A stretch of 64,000 nt of DNA from Bradyrhizobium sp. SZCCT0153 (GCF_018129995.1 NZ_JAFCKS010000002.1:620001-684000), one strand, 5' to 3'; shown: positions 53,576 through 63,173, numbered from the stretch's first letter. Translations and numbers: made by a program. The notes: generated by a model from the sequence alone, not told the origin.

Positions 53576-54211
53576 CTATGTCGGCTTGCGGTGGCGGCTG
53601 CCGAGTGCGGCTTCGATCGTCTCGGGTCTCTCGATGCGCTCGATCAGCATGTCGATGCGGTCGCCGCCCCAGAACAGCTCGCCGTTGAAGACCATGGTCG
53701 GCACGCCGAACACGCCGAGCGCTTCGGCCTCGTCGATGATGCGGTCATGCTCGGCGCGGGCGGGGCCGCTGACATAGGCCTCGAACTCGCTCGCCGAGCC
53801 GCCGCACGACGTGATGACATCCGTGATCGCGGTGAGATCGTCGATCTCCAGCTCATGGCTCCAGAACTTTCGGAACACCGTGTCGTGGTAGGGGCGGAAG
53901 AAGCCGTGGGCTTGCGCGAACAGCATGCCGACGCTGGAATAGAAGGCATCGTAGATCCGCCTCGGGCCCTTCATGACAAGCCCCTGCGCATTGGCATAGC
54001 GCCGCGCGTCCATATAGGCGTAGCGCACCTTGCGCCAGAAATGCGGCTTGCGCTCCTCCACCGTCCCCATGAATTCGGCGATGCGTAGCGTGTAGGGCAG
54101 CCATTCGAGCTCGACGCCGTGCGTCTCCTCGAACTCGAACAGGCGCTTGTTCGCCACGAATGCGTAGGGGCTCTTGTAGTCGGTGTAGATGCGCACGCGG
54201 GGTTTGGGCAT
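53576..54211 (-). CDS. 2-hydroxychromene-2-carboxylate isomerase / DsbA-family protein
   Basis: 211 residues, thioredoxin-like kappa-class GST fold with a helical insertion. The N-terminal IYTDYKSPYAFVANKRL has the Ser-Pro motif of HCCA isomerases in place of a CxxC, and the C-terminal FGVPTMVFNGELFWGGDRIDML matches the family's cis-Pro and FWG segment. Family members isomerise hydroxychromene carboxylate in naphthalene catabolism or use glutathione. It follows the monooxygenase gene by 11 bases, suggesting a role in breakdown of a cyclic compound. Confidence 0.85.
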   Translation of the reverse strand: MPKPRVRIYTDYKSPYAFVANKRLFEFEETHGVELEWLPYTLRIAEFMGTVEERKPHFWRKVRYAYMDARRYANAQGLVMKGPRRIYDAFYSSVGMLFAQAHGFFRPYHDTVFRKFWSHELEIDDLTAITDVITSCGGSASEFEAYVSGPARAEHDRIIDEAEALGVFGVPTMVFNGELFWGGDRIDMLIERIERPETIEAALGSRHRKPT

Positions 54212-54222
54212 AGGCGGATTCC

Positions 54223-56133
54223 TTACGCCTTCGTCAGCCTGTACTGCCTCAGATCCGGATCATGCGTCATGCGCCAGTAATCCACGAACCGCCAGGGCAT
54301 CGCCGAAAACACGCGGCCGCTGCTGTTGCGATAGTAGGTGCTCATGCCGGGGTGAGTCCAGATCATGGCCTCGTGCTCGGCATCGACCTTCTGGACGTAG
54401 TCGTCGAGCACCTCCCTGCGGACGTCGATGGCGGCGACGTCGTGCTCGATCATGTCGGCAAGGCAGGCGGAGATGTAGCGGCTCTGGCATTCCGACTGGA
54501 AGATGACGCTGCCGCCATGGGCGGGCCCGGAGTTGGGGCCCAGCATGCAGAAGAAATTTGGAAAGCCCGGCACGGTGAGGCCGAGGAACGCGGTTGGATT
54601 GTCGTTGACCCAGGCGTCGCGCAAATCCTTGCCGTCACGGCCGCTGATGTTGAGACGCGCCGCCATCTCCGTGACCTTGAAGCCGGTCGCCACCACGATG
54701 ATGTCGGCGGGGCGGTGCTTGCCGTCGGCCGTGACGATGCCATCGCGGTCAATATGATCGATGGTGTCGGTGACGAGCTCGACATTCTGCCGCGTCAACG
54801 TCTTGAACCAGTTGTTGTCGAGCAGGATGCGCTTGCCGTAGGGCGGGTAGGTCGGGACGCATTTTTCGATCAGATCGGGCCGGTCTTTCAGCTCCAACAG
54901 GATGAAATCGGTCAGCTCCTGACGATGCCGGTCATTGCCCTTGTTGACGGCGCGCTCGGGATGCGGCCAGGTCGGGTCCTTGCGCAAGAAGGGCAACAGC
55001 CCGTCGCCGTAGCGCCAGAACATGTTGAAGCGATACCACTGCACATAGAACGGCAGGTGCGCGAGCAGCCAGCGCGCGCCGTCGCTGATCGGATCGGCAT
55101 AGCCCTTCACCGGCCGCGCCCATTGCGCGCTGCGCTGATAGACCGTGACCGAGGCGACACGGCCTGCAATCGCCGGCACCAGCTGCATCGACGTCGCGCC
55201 GGTGCCGATCACGGCGACGTGCTTTCCGTCAATGTTGATATCGTCGGACCACAGCGCCGAATGCAGGATCGTTCCCTCGAACTCGTCCTCGCCCTTGAAG
55301 CGGGCGCGGGAGGGATCGTTGAGCTGGCCGATCGCGGAGACCAGCGCGGTTGATTCGAAGGTCTCCTCGCCACTGTTTGTCTTGAGCGTCGAGATCCAGC
55401 GCCGCCTGCCTTCGTCCCAGCGCGATGATGTCAGCTCGGTGTTGACGCGCAGATGCTTGCGGATGCCGTATTCCTCCGCGACCTTCTGCAGGTAGCCGAG
55501 CAGTTCCTCGCGCTGGCAGAAATAGCGGGTCCATGCATTCCCCGAGCCGAAAGAGTAGGAATAGGAGTGGTTCGGCGTGTCGACGCCACAGCCGGGATAG
55601 CGGTTGATCCACCAGGTGCCGCCGAGCTCGTCGTTCTTCTCGACGATGGTGTAGGGGATGCCGAGATGGCCGAGCGCGACGCCAAGCGCGATGGCGCAGA
55701 CGCCGGCACCAACGATCAGGACATGCTGGTCGGCAAGCTTCTCGTCGGAGGGACGCTTGGTCCAGCGCGGCTCGCGCGGCACAAAACCCATCTCCTCGCG
55801 CATCAGGGGCGCATATTCCGGCGCGACGTTCTCGCCGAGGCAGGCACGCATCATCTTGAGCAGCAGCTCCTCGCCGGGGTCGGCAATGACTGGCTTCGGC
55901 GTACCATCGGCAAAGAGCTCGACGACCGCTGCGCGAATTTCGTCCTGGACCTCCTTCGGCACCCCGGCCTCGGGATCGGGAATGAGGCGGATGTCGCGTC
56001 TGGGTAAATACGGCGGCGCGAGCCATTTGTCGTCGCCGGTCATGTGCACCAGCACCATCAGAAGGCAGCGGATGTCGCCCTCGGCGATGGTCGAGGCGAG
56101 GTCGAGCGGCTTGTGCGGAGATTCGATGTTCAT
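54223..56133 (-). CDS. Flavin-containing monooxygenase, Baeyer-Villiger type
   Basis: 636 residues. An N-terminal ~130-residue extension precedes the FAD Rossmann motif VLIVGAGVCAIALGVALGHLG and GGTWWINRYPGCGVDTPNH. The Baeyer-Villiger fingerprint FxGxxxHxxxW is met by FEGTILHSALW, followed by the NADPH site VAVIGTGATSMQLVPAIAG. Such enzymes insert oxygen into cyclic or linear ketones. Start ATG 56133 overlaps the TetR stop; the frame extends upstream to 56985 but runs across the TetR gene and is Arg/His rich. Likely co-transcribed with ligase, TetR and isomerase genes. Confidence 0.9.
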   Translation of the reverse strand: MNIESPHKPLDLASTIAEGDIRCLLMVLVHMTGDDKWLAPPYLPRRDIRLIPDPEAGVPKEVQDEIRAAVVELFADGTPKPVIADPGEELLLKMMRACLGENVAPEYAPLMREEMGFVPREPRWTKRPSDEKLADQHVLIVGAGVCAIALGVALGHLGIPYTIVEKNDELGGTWWINRYPGCGVDTPNHSYSYSFGSGNAWTRYFCQREELLGYLQKVAEEYGIRKHLRVNTELTSSRWDEGRRRWISTLKTNSGEETFESTALVSAIGQLNDPSRARFKGEDEFEGTILHSALWSDDINIDGKHVAVIGTGATSMQLVPAIAGRVASVTVYQRSAQWARPVKGYADPISDGARWLLAHLPFYVQWYRFNMFWRYGDGLLPFLRKDPTWPHPERAVNKGNDRHRQELTDFILLELKDRPDLIEKCVPTYPPYGKRILLDNNWFKTLTRQNVELVTDTIDHIDRDGIVTADGKHRPADIIVVATGFKVTEMAARLNISGRDGKDLRDAWVNDNPTAFLGLTVPGFPNFFCMLGPNSGPAHGGSVIFQSECQSRYISACLADMIEHDVAAIDVRREVLDDYVQKVDAEHEAMIWTHPGMSTYYRNSSGRVFSAMPWRFVDYWRMTHDPDLRQYRLTKA

Positions 56134-56777
56134 GGCGTGTCCTGATCTCCGGATGCACGAAAGAGGCCGCGCGTCATCAGCTTGCGGTAGGCGGAGATGA
56201 CGTGCTCGGGCACGGCGGTGACGCCGCCTTCCGAATAGGAGTAGCGGCGGCTGAGATAACCGCGCGATCCCATCAGCATGTGGACGATGGCTTCGAATTC
56301 CTCGTCGCTGTAATCCGCGATGGCGCCCGAATGCCGTGCGCGCCGCAAAATGCGGACATAGGCGACCGAGATGTTGTCGAGATGCTTCTGGTATCCGACC
56401 GGCGCAAAGAACTCGGCTTCGTTGAGGATGCGCAAGAACTCCGGCACCTCGCGGATGAAGTCGAAGAAGGCGGAAAAGCGCGCGATCTCCTGCCGTGCCG
56501 CATCCGCCGTGCCGGTGCGGGCGCGGATGAACTCGACCATGTCGAGGCCGATCTTGGGCAGCAGCTGGTCGAGCAATTCCTGGCGGTTCTCGAAATGATT
56601 GTAGAAGGTGCCTTGGGCGACGCCGGCCTGCTCGGTGATACGGGCGACCGAGGCCTCGGCATAGCCGTGCTTGCCGACGACCTTCGTCGCGGCCTCGAAG
56701 ATCTTCTGCTTGGTCCAGGCGTTGCGCTCGACCCGGTTGAGTTTTGTGATTTTTGCGGTGGCGGGGCCTTGCGTCAT
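56130..56777 (-). CDS. TetR-family transcriptional regulator
   Basis: 215 residues. N-terminal HTH with KIFEAATKVVGKHGYAEASVARITEQAGVAQGTFYNHFENRQELLDQLL (about 24-72) and a TetR_C ligand domain ending with YSEGGVTAVPEHVISAYRKL. It lies inside the ligase-monooxygenase operon, with 4-bp ATGA overlaps at both ends, so it is co-expressed with its likely targets. Effector unknown, perhaps the CoA ester or ketone handled by the neighbouring enzymes. Confidence 0.92.
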   Translation of the reverse strand: MTQGPATAKITKLNRVERNAWTKQKIFEAATKVVGKHGYAEASVARITEQAGVAQGTFYNHFENRQELLDQLLPKIGLDMVEFIRARTGTADAARQEIARFSAFFDFIREVPEFLRILNEAEFFAPVGYQKHLDNISVAYVRILRRARHSGAIADYSDEEFEAIVHMLMGSRGYLSRRYSYSEGGVTAVPEHVISAYRKLMTRGLFRASGDQDTP

Positions 56778-58267
56778 GCCACGGTCTCCAGTTCGGCGCG
56801 CAGCACGCGCTTGAGAATCTTTCCTGAGGGATTGCGCGGCAGGCCGTCGCGAATGATGAGCTCTTTGGGCACCTTGAAGCTCGCCAGCCGCGCCCGGCAG
56901 TGCTCGGTGAGGGCAGGGAGCTCGAGGCTCGCGCCCTCGGCCAGCACGACGATAGCCACCGGCCGTTCGCCCCAGCGCGGATCACGCAGGCCGATCACCG
57001 CGACCTCGCGCACTCCTGATAGCTCGTAGATGACGCGCTCGACCTCGGAGGAGGCGATGTTCTCGCCGCCGGAGATGATCATGTCCTTCTTGCGGTCGGT
57101 GAGATACAGGAAGCCCTCCTCGTCGAGATAGCCGACGTCGCCGCTGCGGAACCAGTCGCCGAAGAAGGCGGAGGCCGTCTTCTCCGGATCCTGCCAATAG
57201 CCGCGCGTGATCTTTGGGCCGCGCAGGCAGATCTCGCCGTTGACGTTCGGAGGCAGGGTCTTGCCGTTCTCGTCTTGGATCTCGATCTCGACATGAGCGA
57301 TGGCGCGTCCGGTCGAGCCGATCTTCTCGATCTCGCGGCCGGGCTCCATGAAGGTGTCGCCGCCGACGGTCTCGGTGAGGCCATAGGCGTCGATGTAGCG
57401 CGCGTTGCGGAAATACTCGGAAAACGCGCGAATACGTATCTCCGGCGTCTTCTCGCCGCCGCCGATCGCCCATTCCAGGCTGGAGACGTCGTAGCGGTCG
57501 CGGGTGGGGCAGGTGAGCATCGCGGTGGTCATTACAGGCGCGAACCACGCGGCGTTGAGCTTGTCCTCGGCGATCGCTGCGAGCGCGGTCTCCGGCTCGA
57601 AATTGCGTTCGATGTGGATGAACCCGCCATGCCAGAGCACGGCGATGCCGGGCAAATCGAGCGCACCGACATGATAGAGCGGGCCGACGACGAGAAGGCG
57701 CGTCTGCGCGCTCAAGCCCAGCGCAATAGTCTGATCGGCGGACTTCCAGTAGAAATTATCGTAGGTGAGCATCACGCCCTTGGGGCGGTCGGTGGTGCCC
57801 GAGGTGTACATCAGCCGCATCAGGTCGGATGGAGCGCGGACATGCATTGGCGCGGCCAAAACATCGCCCACGAGGCGCGTGAGGCTCTGTTGCGCGGCCT
57901 CATCGAGTACGACGATCTTCGCGCCCGCTGCATTCGGCGCGAGTTCTTCATCGACGATCAACAGCCGCGCGCCGGCATTGCCGGCGATGTAGCCGACCTC
58001 GTCGCGGGAGAGGCGGAAGTTGATCGGCAGAAGCACCGCGCCGAGATGGCTGGTCGCGAAGACGAGCTCCAGAAACGCCGCGCTGTTCTTCATCAGCACG
58101 GCAACGACGTCACCGGCGCCGATACCCTGTACGGCGAGCCAGCCGGCCGCCTGCCGGATGCGCGCATCGAAAACGGCGTAGGAGATCTCCTGGCCGCGAT
58201 ATTTCAGCGCGGGCCGATCCGGCGAGCGCCGGGCATGGAAGGCGATGAAGCTCGAAAGGTTGATCAT
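56774..58267 (-). CDS. AMP-forming acyl-CoA synthetase (long/medium-chain or aromatic acid type)
   Basis: 497 residues, ANL superfamily. P-loop LMYTSGTTDRPKGVMLTYDN, DAYGLTETVGGD (A5), SGDVGYLDEEGFLYLTDRKKDMIISGGENI (A7-A8 hinge) and catalytic Lys in LPRNPSGKILKRVLR near the C terminus. It activates a carboxylic acid to its CoA ester; substrate unknown. ATG 58267 (MINLSSFIAFHARR) fits the family start, although the only good GGGAGG box lies farther upstream near the alternative ATG at 58324. First gene of the operon and divergent from the ABC transporter genes, which may import its substrate. Confidence 0.9.
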   Translation of the reverse strand: MINLSSFIAFHARRSPDRPALKYRGQEISYAVFDARIRQAAGWLAVQGIGAGDVVAVLMKNSAAFLELVFATSHLGAVLLPINFRLSRDEVGYIAGNAGARLLIVDEELAPNAAGAKIVVLDEAAQQSLTRLVGDVLAAPMHVRAPSDLMRLMYTSGTTDRPKGVMLTYDNFYWKSADQTIALGLSAQTRLLVVGPLYHVGALDLPGIAVLWHGGFIHIERNFEPETALAAIAEDKLNAAWFAPVMTTAMLTCPTRDRYDVSSLEWAIGGGEKTPEIRIRAFSEYFRNARYIDAYGLTETVGGDTFMEPGREIEKIGSTGRAIAHVEIEIQDENGKTLPPNVNGEICLRGPKITRGYWQDPEKTASAFFGDWFRSGDVGYLDEEGFLYLTDRKKDMIISGGENIASSEVERVIYELSGVREVAVIGLRDPRWGERPVAIVVLAEGASLELPALTEHCRARLASFKVPKELIIRDGLPRNPSGKILKRVLRAELETVA

Positions 58268-58436
58268 GCTGCGGTTTCGGGCCGATTGCCGGCCTCGTTT
58301 CCTCCCGTCTGAATAGTGACTCATAATTCATGTTTGTCTTGACGTCACCCCCTACCTCTGGAATTGTTGGAGCCACGGAGACGCGACGATCTCCGACTGG
58401 GATCAGGAAACGCCGACCCGACAGAGGGAGGGGAAA

Positions 58437-59696
58437 TTGACGAGAACCCGCACACCGGGCATCAGCCGCCGTTCGTCACTGGCGCTGATGGGCGCCGGTG
58501 CAATCAGCGTCGCCGCGCCGTGGGTGGCGCGTGCGCAAGCCAAGACCATCAAGATCGGCATGCCGACGATTCTGTCGGGCCGCGTCGCGCAGCTCGGCAC
58601 GTCGTCGCGCAATGCGGTGATGCTCGAGGTCGACAAGGTCAATGCGGCCGGCGGTCTTGCCGGCCGGCAGATCGAGATGGTGATCCGCGACTCCAAGGGC
58701 CAGCCGCAGGAAGCCGCGCGTGTCGCGCGCGAACTCGTCAACACCGACGGCTGCGAATGGCTGATCGACGGCGAGGCGTCGTCCGGATCGTTCGCGGTGC
58801 ACGAGGTGGCGCGCGATCTCGGCGTGCTCTGTGTCCATACCTGCTCGGAAGCGTCCTCGCTGACTGCCGATCCGAAGCAGCACATTCCGAATGCGTTCCG
58901 CTGCGTGAGGCAGGGCATTCACGATTCGATCGTCGGCGGCAGCTATGCGGCCGCGATCGCCAAGACCAAGGGCCTGAAGAAATGGGCGACCTGCTCGCCG
59001 GATTATGCCTATGGCCGCGACACCACCGGCGAGTTCACGCTGTACTTGAAGCGCTTCGCGCCCGACGTCGAGCTCATCAGCGAGTCCTGGCCAAAACTTT
59101 TCCAGCCCGACTACACCGAGGTGGTGACCAAGATTTTGCAGGCCAAGCCGCAGGCGCTGTACTCCTGCCTGTGGGGCGGTGATCTCACCTCCTACATCGA
59201 CCAGGCCAACATCTACGCGATGTTCGGCCAGATGGAGGTGTTCGCGGTCAACATGGCCGACTACACCGCGCTCACCGTGGTGAAGAACCTGCCGAAGGGC
59301 ATCCACTCCGGCAATCGCTACATCAAGACCTTCCCGGCCACGCCGGAGAACGCCGCCTGGGGCGATGCCTACAAGGCCAAGTACAACGAATATCCGACCA
59401 ACTGGTCGTGGCAGAACGCCACCGCCGTGATGTTCCTGGCCGAGGCCGCCAAGAAGGCGAATTCCACCGACGGCAAGAAGATCGCGGAGGTGCTGGCCGG
59501 CCTCACCATCAAGTGCCCGTTCGGCGCCGACGGTACCGTGACGATGCGCGGCGACGACCATACGCTGGTCGGCTACGCCATCGGCTGGGGCACCACGATC
59601 CCGCAGGAGCCGTACGTGCCCGAGGTCAAGGCCGGCGACTGGAAGACCATCTTCGAACTCGAAGCCGAGTGGAAGAAGAGCAAGGGCTACACCTGA
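58437..59696 (+). CDS. Branched-chain amino acid-type ABC transporter substrate-binding protein
   Basis: 419 residues, type I periplasmic binding protein (LivJ/LivK-like). The signal peptide carries twin arginines (ISRRSSLALMGAGAISVAAPW), so Tat export is likely. Core starts KTIKIGMPTILSGRVAQLGTSSRNAV and contains GCEWLIDGEASSGSFAVHEVAR. The start is TTG at 58437 with a strong GAGGGAGGGG box. Substrates of this group include amino acids, aromatic acids and amides. A 12-base stem after the gene probably sets its level above that of the membrane genes. Confidence 0.9.
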   Translation: MTRTRTPGISRRSSLALMGAGAISVAAPWVARAQAKTIKIGMPTILSGRVAQLGTSSRNAVMLEVDKVNAAGGLAGRQIEMVIRDSKGQPQEAARVARELVNTDGCEWLIDGEASSGSFAVHEVARDLGVLCVHTCSEASSLTADPKQHIPNAFRCVRQGIHDSIVGGSYAAAIAKTKGLKKWATCSPDYAYGRDTTGEFTLYLKRFAPDVELISESWPKLFQPDYTEVVTKILQAKPQALYSCLWGGDLTSYIDQANIYAMFGQMEVFAVNMADYTALTVVKNLPKGIHSGNRYIKTFPATPENAAWGDAYKAKYNEYPTNWSWQNATAVMFLAEAAKKANSTDGKKIAEVLAGLTIKCPFGADGTVTMRGDDHTLVGYAIGWGTTIPQEPYVPEVKAGDWKTIFELEAEWKKSKGYT

Positions 59697-59705
59697 TCAC
59701 GCACA

Positions 59706-59733
59706 AGGCGGAGACGGCCGACCGTCTCCGCCT
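59706..59733 (+). other. Intercistronic stem-loop after the binding-protein gene
   Basis: Perfect 12-base stem (AGGCGGAGACGG / CCGTCTCCGCCT) with a 4-base loop, 10 bases after the stop and followed by GCTTCGTTT. This placement is common for binding-protein genes, where partial termination or mRNA protection raises binding-protein expression. Confidence 0.75.
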
Positions 59734-59786
59734 GCTTCGTTTGGCTCTCCGCGCCGGATCCGGCGCGACGCAATGAAAGTGCTCCC

Positions 59787-60689
59787 GTGGATCTCGACGC
59801 GCTTGCCGGTTGCCTCTCCAGCTCCGCCTGCCTGGTGACGCAAACCACCAGCGGCCTCATCATCGGCATGCTGCTGTTCCTGGTCGCGGTCGGGCTGACG
59901 CTGATCTTCGGTGTGCTCAAGATCGTCAATTTCAGTCACGGCGCCTTCTACATGTTCGGCGCCTATTTTGCGATGACGGCATATCAGCTCACCGGCAGCT
60001 TTGCGCTGGCGATGTTCGCGGGTGCGGCCGGCACCGCCGTTCTCGGCCTGATCTTTGAGCGCGTCTTCATGAGCCGCGTCTACGGCGCCGACGTCTTGAT
60101 GCAGCTTCTGGTCTGCTACGCCTTCGTGCTCATCTTCGACGATGTGGTGCGGCTGATCTGGGGACCGGAATTCAAGTCGATGGGCATGCCGGCGGCGTTC
60201 CAGGTGATGCCGCTGTTCATCGCCGGCGGGGTGGTGCCGCCTTATTACCTGTTGCTGATCGGCGTCGCGCTCGTCGCGGCCATCGTACTCGGCATCGGAT
60301 TGTCGCGCAGTCGCATCGGCAAGGTGATACGCGCCGCCGCGCACAATCCCGGCATGGTTTCCGCGCTCGGCATCAACACCGGCCTGATCTATGGCGGCGT
60401 GTTCGCGCTCGGCGGGATGCTGGCGGGGCTGGCGGGGGCGCTCGCCGCGCCGGTGCGGTCGCTGACCCCTGGCATGGGATTTTCGGTGCTGATCGAATCC
60501 TTCATCGTCACCGTGATCGGCGGCATGGGCTCGATCGTGGGCGCGCTGGTCGGCGCGCTGCTGCTCGGCCTGATCCGTTCGTTCGGCTCGCTCGGCTTTC
60601 CCCTGTTCACGGAAGGCCTGATGTATCTCTTCATGGTGATCGTGCTGGTCTCCAAGCCCACCGGCCTGTTCGGCAAGGAGGCGGCATGA
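59787..60689 (+). CDS. Branched-chain amino acid-type ABC transporter permease (LivH-like)
   Basis: 300 residues, about eight membrane helices. LivH signatures: GLTLIFGVLKIVNFSHGAFYMFGAY near the N terminus and GGMGSIVGALVGALLLGLI near the C terminus; the EAA-type loop SRIGKVIRAAAHNPGMVSALGIN contacts the ATPase. Start is GTG at 59787. Its stop overlaps the start of the second permease gene by 4 bases. Confidence 0.92.
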   Translation: MDLDALAGCLSSSACLVTQTTSGLIIGMLLFLVAVGLTLIFGVLKIVNFSHGAFYMFGAYFAMTAYQLTGSFALAMFAGAAGTAVLGLIFERVFMSRVYGADVLMQLLVCYAFVLIFDDVVRLIWGPEFKSMGMPAAFQVMPLFIAGGVVPPYYLLLIGVALVAAIVLGIGLSRSRIGKVIRAAAHNPGMVSALGINTGLIYGGVFALGGMLAGLAGALAAPVRSLTPGMGFSVLIESFIVTVIGGMGSIVGALVGALLLGLIRSFGSLGFPLFTEGLMYLFMVIVLVSKPTGLFGKEAA

Positions 60690-61705
60690 CCGAGCTGGAG
60701 GCCGGACGTACGCGGACGCTGGTGCCGGTGCGCGGCGACGCCGGACTTCAGCGATACCGCGACGTGCTGATCGCGCTGGTCGCCTTCGCCGTGCTGGCGA
60801 GCCTGCCACTGTTCACGGGCAGCAAGGCGCTGCTCGATTTAGTCATCCGCTGCTCCGCCTACGGCCTGTTCGCGACCTCGCTCAATCTGCTGGTCGGCTA
60901 CACCGGCCTGACCTCGTTCGGGCACGGCATGTTCTTCGGGCTCGGCGCCTATAGTTTCGGCCTGATCATGCAGAAGCTCGGCGTGCCTATTCCGGTCGCC
61001 TTCGTTGCGACGCTTGCAATCACCGCAGTGGTTGCGGCGATCATCGGTGCGATCTGCGTGCGGCTGAAGGAGATCTATTTCGCCTTCGTCACGCTCGCCT
61101 TCCAGATGCTGATCCACTCGACGATCCTGTCGTGGGCCTCCTTTACCGGCGGCGACCAGGGCCTGCGCGGTGGCATCGCGCGGCCGCGGTTCCTCGGCAT
61201 CGATCTGTCCAACCACGTCCATCTCTACATCGCGAGCTGTGCGCTGCTGATCCTCGGCCTGCTCGCGATGCGCCAGATCGCACAATCGCCGTTCGGCTAC
61301 ACCTTGCGCATGATCCGCGACAACGCCGCGCGCGCGAGCTTTCTCGGCATCGACGTTTGGCGCGCCAAGCTCACCGTGTTCGTGCTGGCGGCGCTGTTCG
61401 CGTCGATGGGCGGCATGGTGATGGCGCTGTTCGTCTCCGGCGCCTATCCGGAGTTCGCCTATTGGACCATCTCGGGCGAGGGCATCTTCATCAACATGCT
61501 CGGGGGCGTCTCGACCTTCCTCGGACCGATGGTCGGCACGGTATTGCTGCTGCTGCTCAACGACACAGTCACGCGCTTCACGGAATACCACGGCATCGTG
61601 CTCGGCGTGGTCATCCTGTTCTTTGCGCTCGGCTTGCGGAAGGGTCTGCTGGATTTCGTCGCCGAATGGTTTGCGCACCGGCGCGATGCGGGCGAGGGGC
61701 GTTAG
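60686..61705 (+). CDS. Branched-chain amino acid-type ABC transporter permease (LivM-like)
   Basis: 339 residues, about ten membrane helices. LivM signatures: LNLLVGYTGLTSFGHGMFFGLGAY, the ATPase-contact loop QSPFGYTLRMIRDNAARASFLGID, and GGVSTFLGPMVGTVLLLLL. Forms a heterodimeric channel with the preceding LivH-like protein. Two bases separate it from the LivG-type gene. Confidence 0.92.
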   Translation: MTELEAGRTRTLVPVRGDAGLQRYRDVLIALVAFAVLASLPLFTGSKALLDLVIRCSAYGLFATSLNLLVGYTGLTSFGHGMFFGLGAYSFGLIMQKLGVPIPVAFVATLAITAVVAAIIGAICVRLKEIYFAFVTLAFQMLIHSTILSWASFTGGDQGLRGGIARPRFLGIDLSNHVHLYIASCALLILGLLAMRQIAQSPFGYTLRMIRDNAARASFLGIDVWRAKLTVFVLAALFASMGGMVMALFVSGAYPEFAYWTISGEGIFINMLGGVSTFLGPMVGTVLLLLLNDTVTRFTEYHGIVLGVVILFFALGLRKGLLDFVAEWFAHRRDAGEGR

Positions 61706-61707
61706 CC

Positions 61708-62463
61708 ATGCTCGAAATCCGCAACCTCGCAAAATCCTTTGGTGGCGTGAAGGCGACCAACGACGTCACGCTGGACTTCCCCGACGGCTCGCTGACGGCC
61801 GTGATCGGCCCGAACGGTGCGGGCAAGAGCACCTTCTTCAACCTGATAACCGGCGCGCTGAAGCCGGATTCCGGCCAGGTGCTGCTCGACGGCGTCGATC
61901 TGGCCGGCCGTTCGCCGCCTGAGATCGTGCGCCATGGCATCGGCCGCGCCTTCCAGGTCGCCAGCATCTTCAAATCGCTGACGGTGCAGGAGACCATGCT
62001 CGCCGCCGTCAGCGCCGACCAGCGCTCCTCCGCGGTGCTGCACAGGCGCTTTCCGTTGCCCGAGACGCGCGACCGCGCCGAGCACGTGATGGAGCTGCTT
62101 GGGCTCGCGGGAAAACGCAATCGCACCGCCGCGACGCTCTCGCATGGCGATCAAAAGCTCCTCGACATCGCGCTGGCACTGGTGCTCGAACCGAAAGTGC
62201 TGCTGCTGGACGAGCCGACCGCGGGCATGGGTCCGGAAGAACGCTGGCGCATGATCGACAAGGTGCGCGAGCTCTGGGAGACGCAAAAGATCACCGTCGT
62301 CTTCATCGAGCACGACATGGACATCGTGTTCAAGATCGCGCCGAAGATCGTCGTGCTCTGTTACGGCCGCATTCTCGCGATCGGCACGCCCGACGAGATC
62401 CGCAACGACAGCGCGGTGATCGAGGCCTATCTCGGCACTGAACATGCGGGAGCCGCCGCATGA
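61708..62463 (+). CDS. ABC transporter ATP-binding protein (LivG-like)
   Basis: 251 residues. Walker A GPNGAGKST, Q-loop FQVASIFKSLTVQE, signature LSHGDQK (LSGGQ variant usual in LivG), Walker B VLLLDEPTAGM and switch His in IEHDMDIV. ATG 61708 follows a GAGGGG box; the frame open from 61132 lies within the permease gene. Stop overlaps the next start by 4 bases. Confidence 0.93.
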   Translation: MLEIRNLAKSFGGVKATNDVTLDFPDGSLTAVIGPNGAGKSTFFNLITGALKPDSGQVLLDGVDLAGRSPPEIVRHGIGRAFQVASIFKSLTVQETMLAAVSADQRSSAVLHRRFPLPETRDRAEHVMELLGLAGKRNRTAATLSHGDQKLLDIALALVLEPKVLLLDEPTAGMGPEERWRMIDKVRELWETQKITVVFIEHDMDIVFKIAPKIVVLCYGRILAIGTPDEIRNDSAVIEAYLGTEHAGAAA

Positions 62464-63173
62464 GTGCCGTAGTCATCGAAGTCGCCGATCTCGACGTCTA
62501 TTATGGCACCAGTCAGATCCTGTTCGGCGTCGCTCTCTCCGTGCGGAAGGGCGAAACCATGGCGCTGCTCGGGCGCAACGGCGCCGGCAAATCGACGACG
62601 ATGAAAGCGATCATGGGCCTGGCGCCGCCGCGGCGGGGCAGGGTCAGCCTGCGCGGTGCGGTGATCTCCGGCCAGAAGCCGCACCACATCGCGCGCGCCG
62701 GTCTCGGCTTCGTCCCGGAGGACCGCCAGATCTTCCCGGAGCACACCGTCGAGGACAATCTCGTCATCGGTCGTAAAAAGGGCCCGGAAGGCCAGGACGA
62801 ATGGCCGATCAAGCGCATCTATGAAGTCTTCCCGCTGCTGGAGCCGCTGCGCCAACGCATCGCCGGACGCCTGTCGGGCGGCGAGCAGCAGATGCTCGCG
62901 ATCGCGCGCACGCTGATGGGCAATCCGGCGCTGCTGCTGCTCGACGAGCCGAGCGAGGGCCTCGCGCCCATCATCGTGCAGCGGATCGGCGAGCTGCTGC
63001 GGCAGCTTCGCCAGCTCGGTTCGACCGTGCTGATCGCCGAGCAGAACATGCATTTCTGCCTGGGGCTTGCGAGCCATGCCACGGTCATCGACAAGGGCCA
63101 GATCGTCTATGCCGCCGGTATCGACGAGCTGAAGGCCAATGACGCCATCCGCCGCCGCTACCTGGCACTTTAG
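62460..63173 (+). CDS. ABC transporter ATP-binding protein (LivF-like)
   Basis: 237 residues. Walker A GRNGAGKST, Q-loop VPEDRQIFPEHTVEDNL, signature LSGGEQQMLAIARTL, Walker B LLLLDEPSEGLAP and switch region IAEQNMHF. The VPEDRQIFP segment is typical of LivF. Last gene of the five-gene transporter operon; hairpin-forming sequence, including a stem at 63221-63239, follows. Confidence 0.93.
   Translation: MSAVVIEVADLDVYYGTSQILFGVALSVRKGETMALLGRNGAGKSTTMKAIMGLAPPRRGRVSLRGAVISGQKPHHIARAGLGFVPEDRQIFPEHTVEDNLVIGRKKGPEGQDEWPIKRIYEVFPLLEPLRQRIAGRLSGGEQQMLAIARTLMGNPALLLLDEPSEGLAPIIVQRIGELLRQLRQLGSTVLIAEQNMHFCLGLASHATVIDKGQIVYAAGIDELKANDAIRRRYLAL

Noticed and set aside
56134..56985. 284-residue N-terminal extension of the monooxygenase
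   Set aside because: It overlaps the TetR gene in another frame, has Arg/His-rich composition, and the conserved protein starts at 56133.
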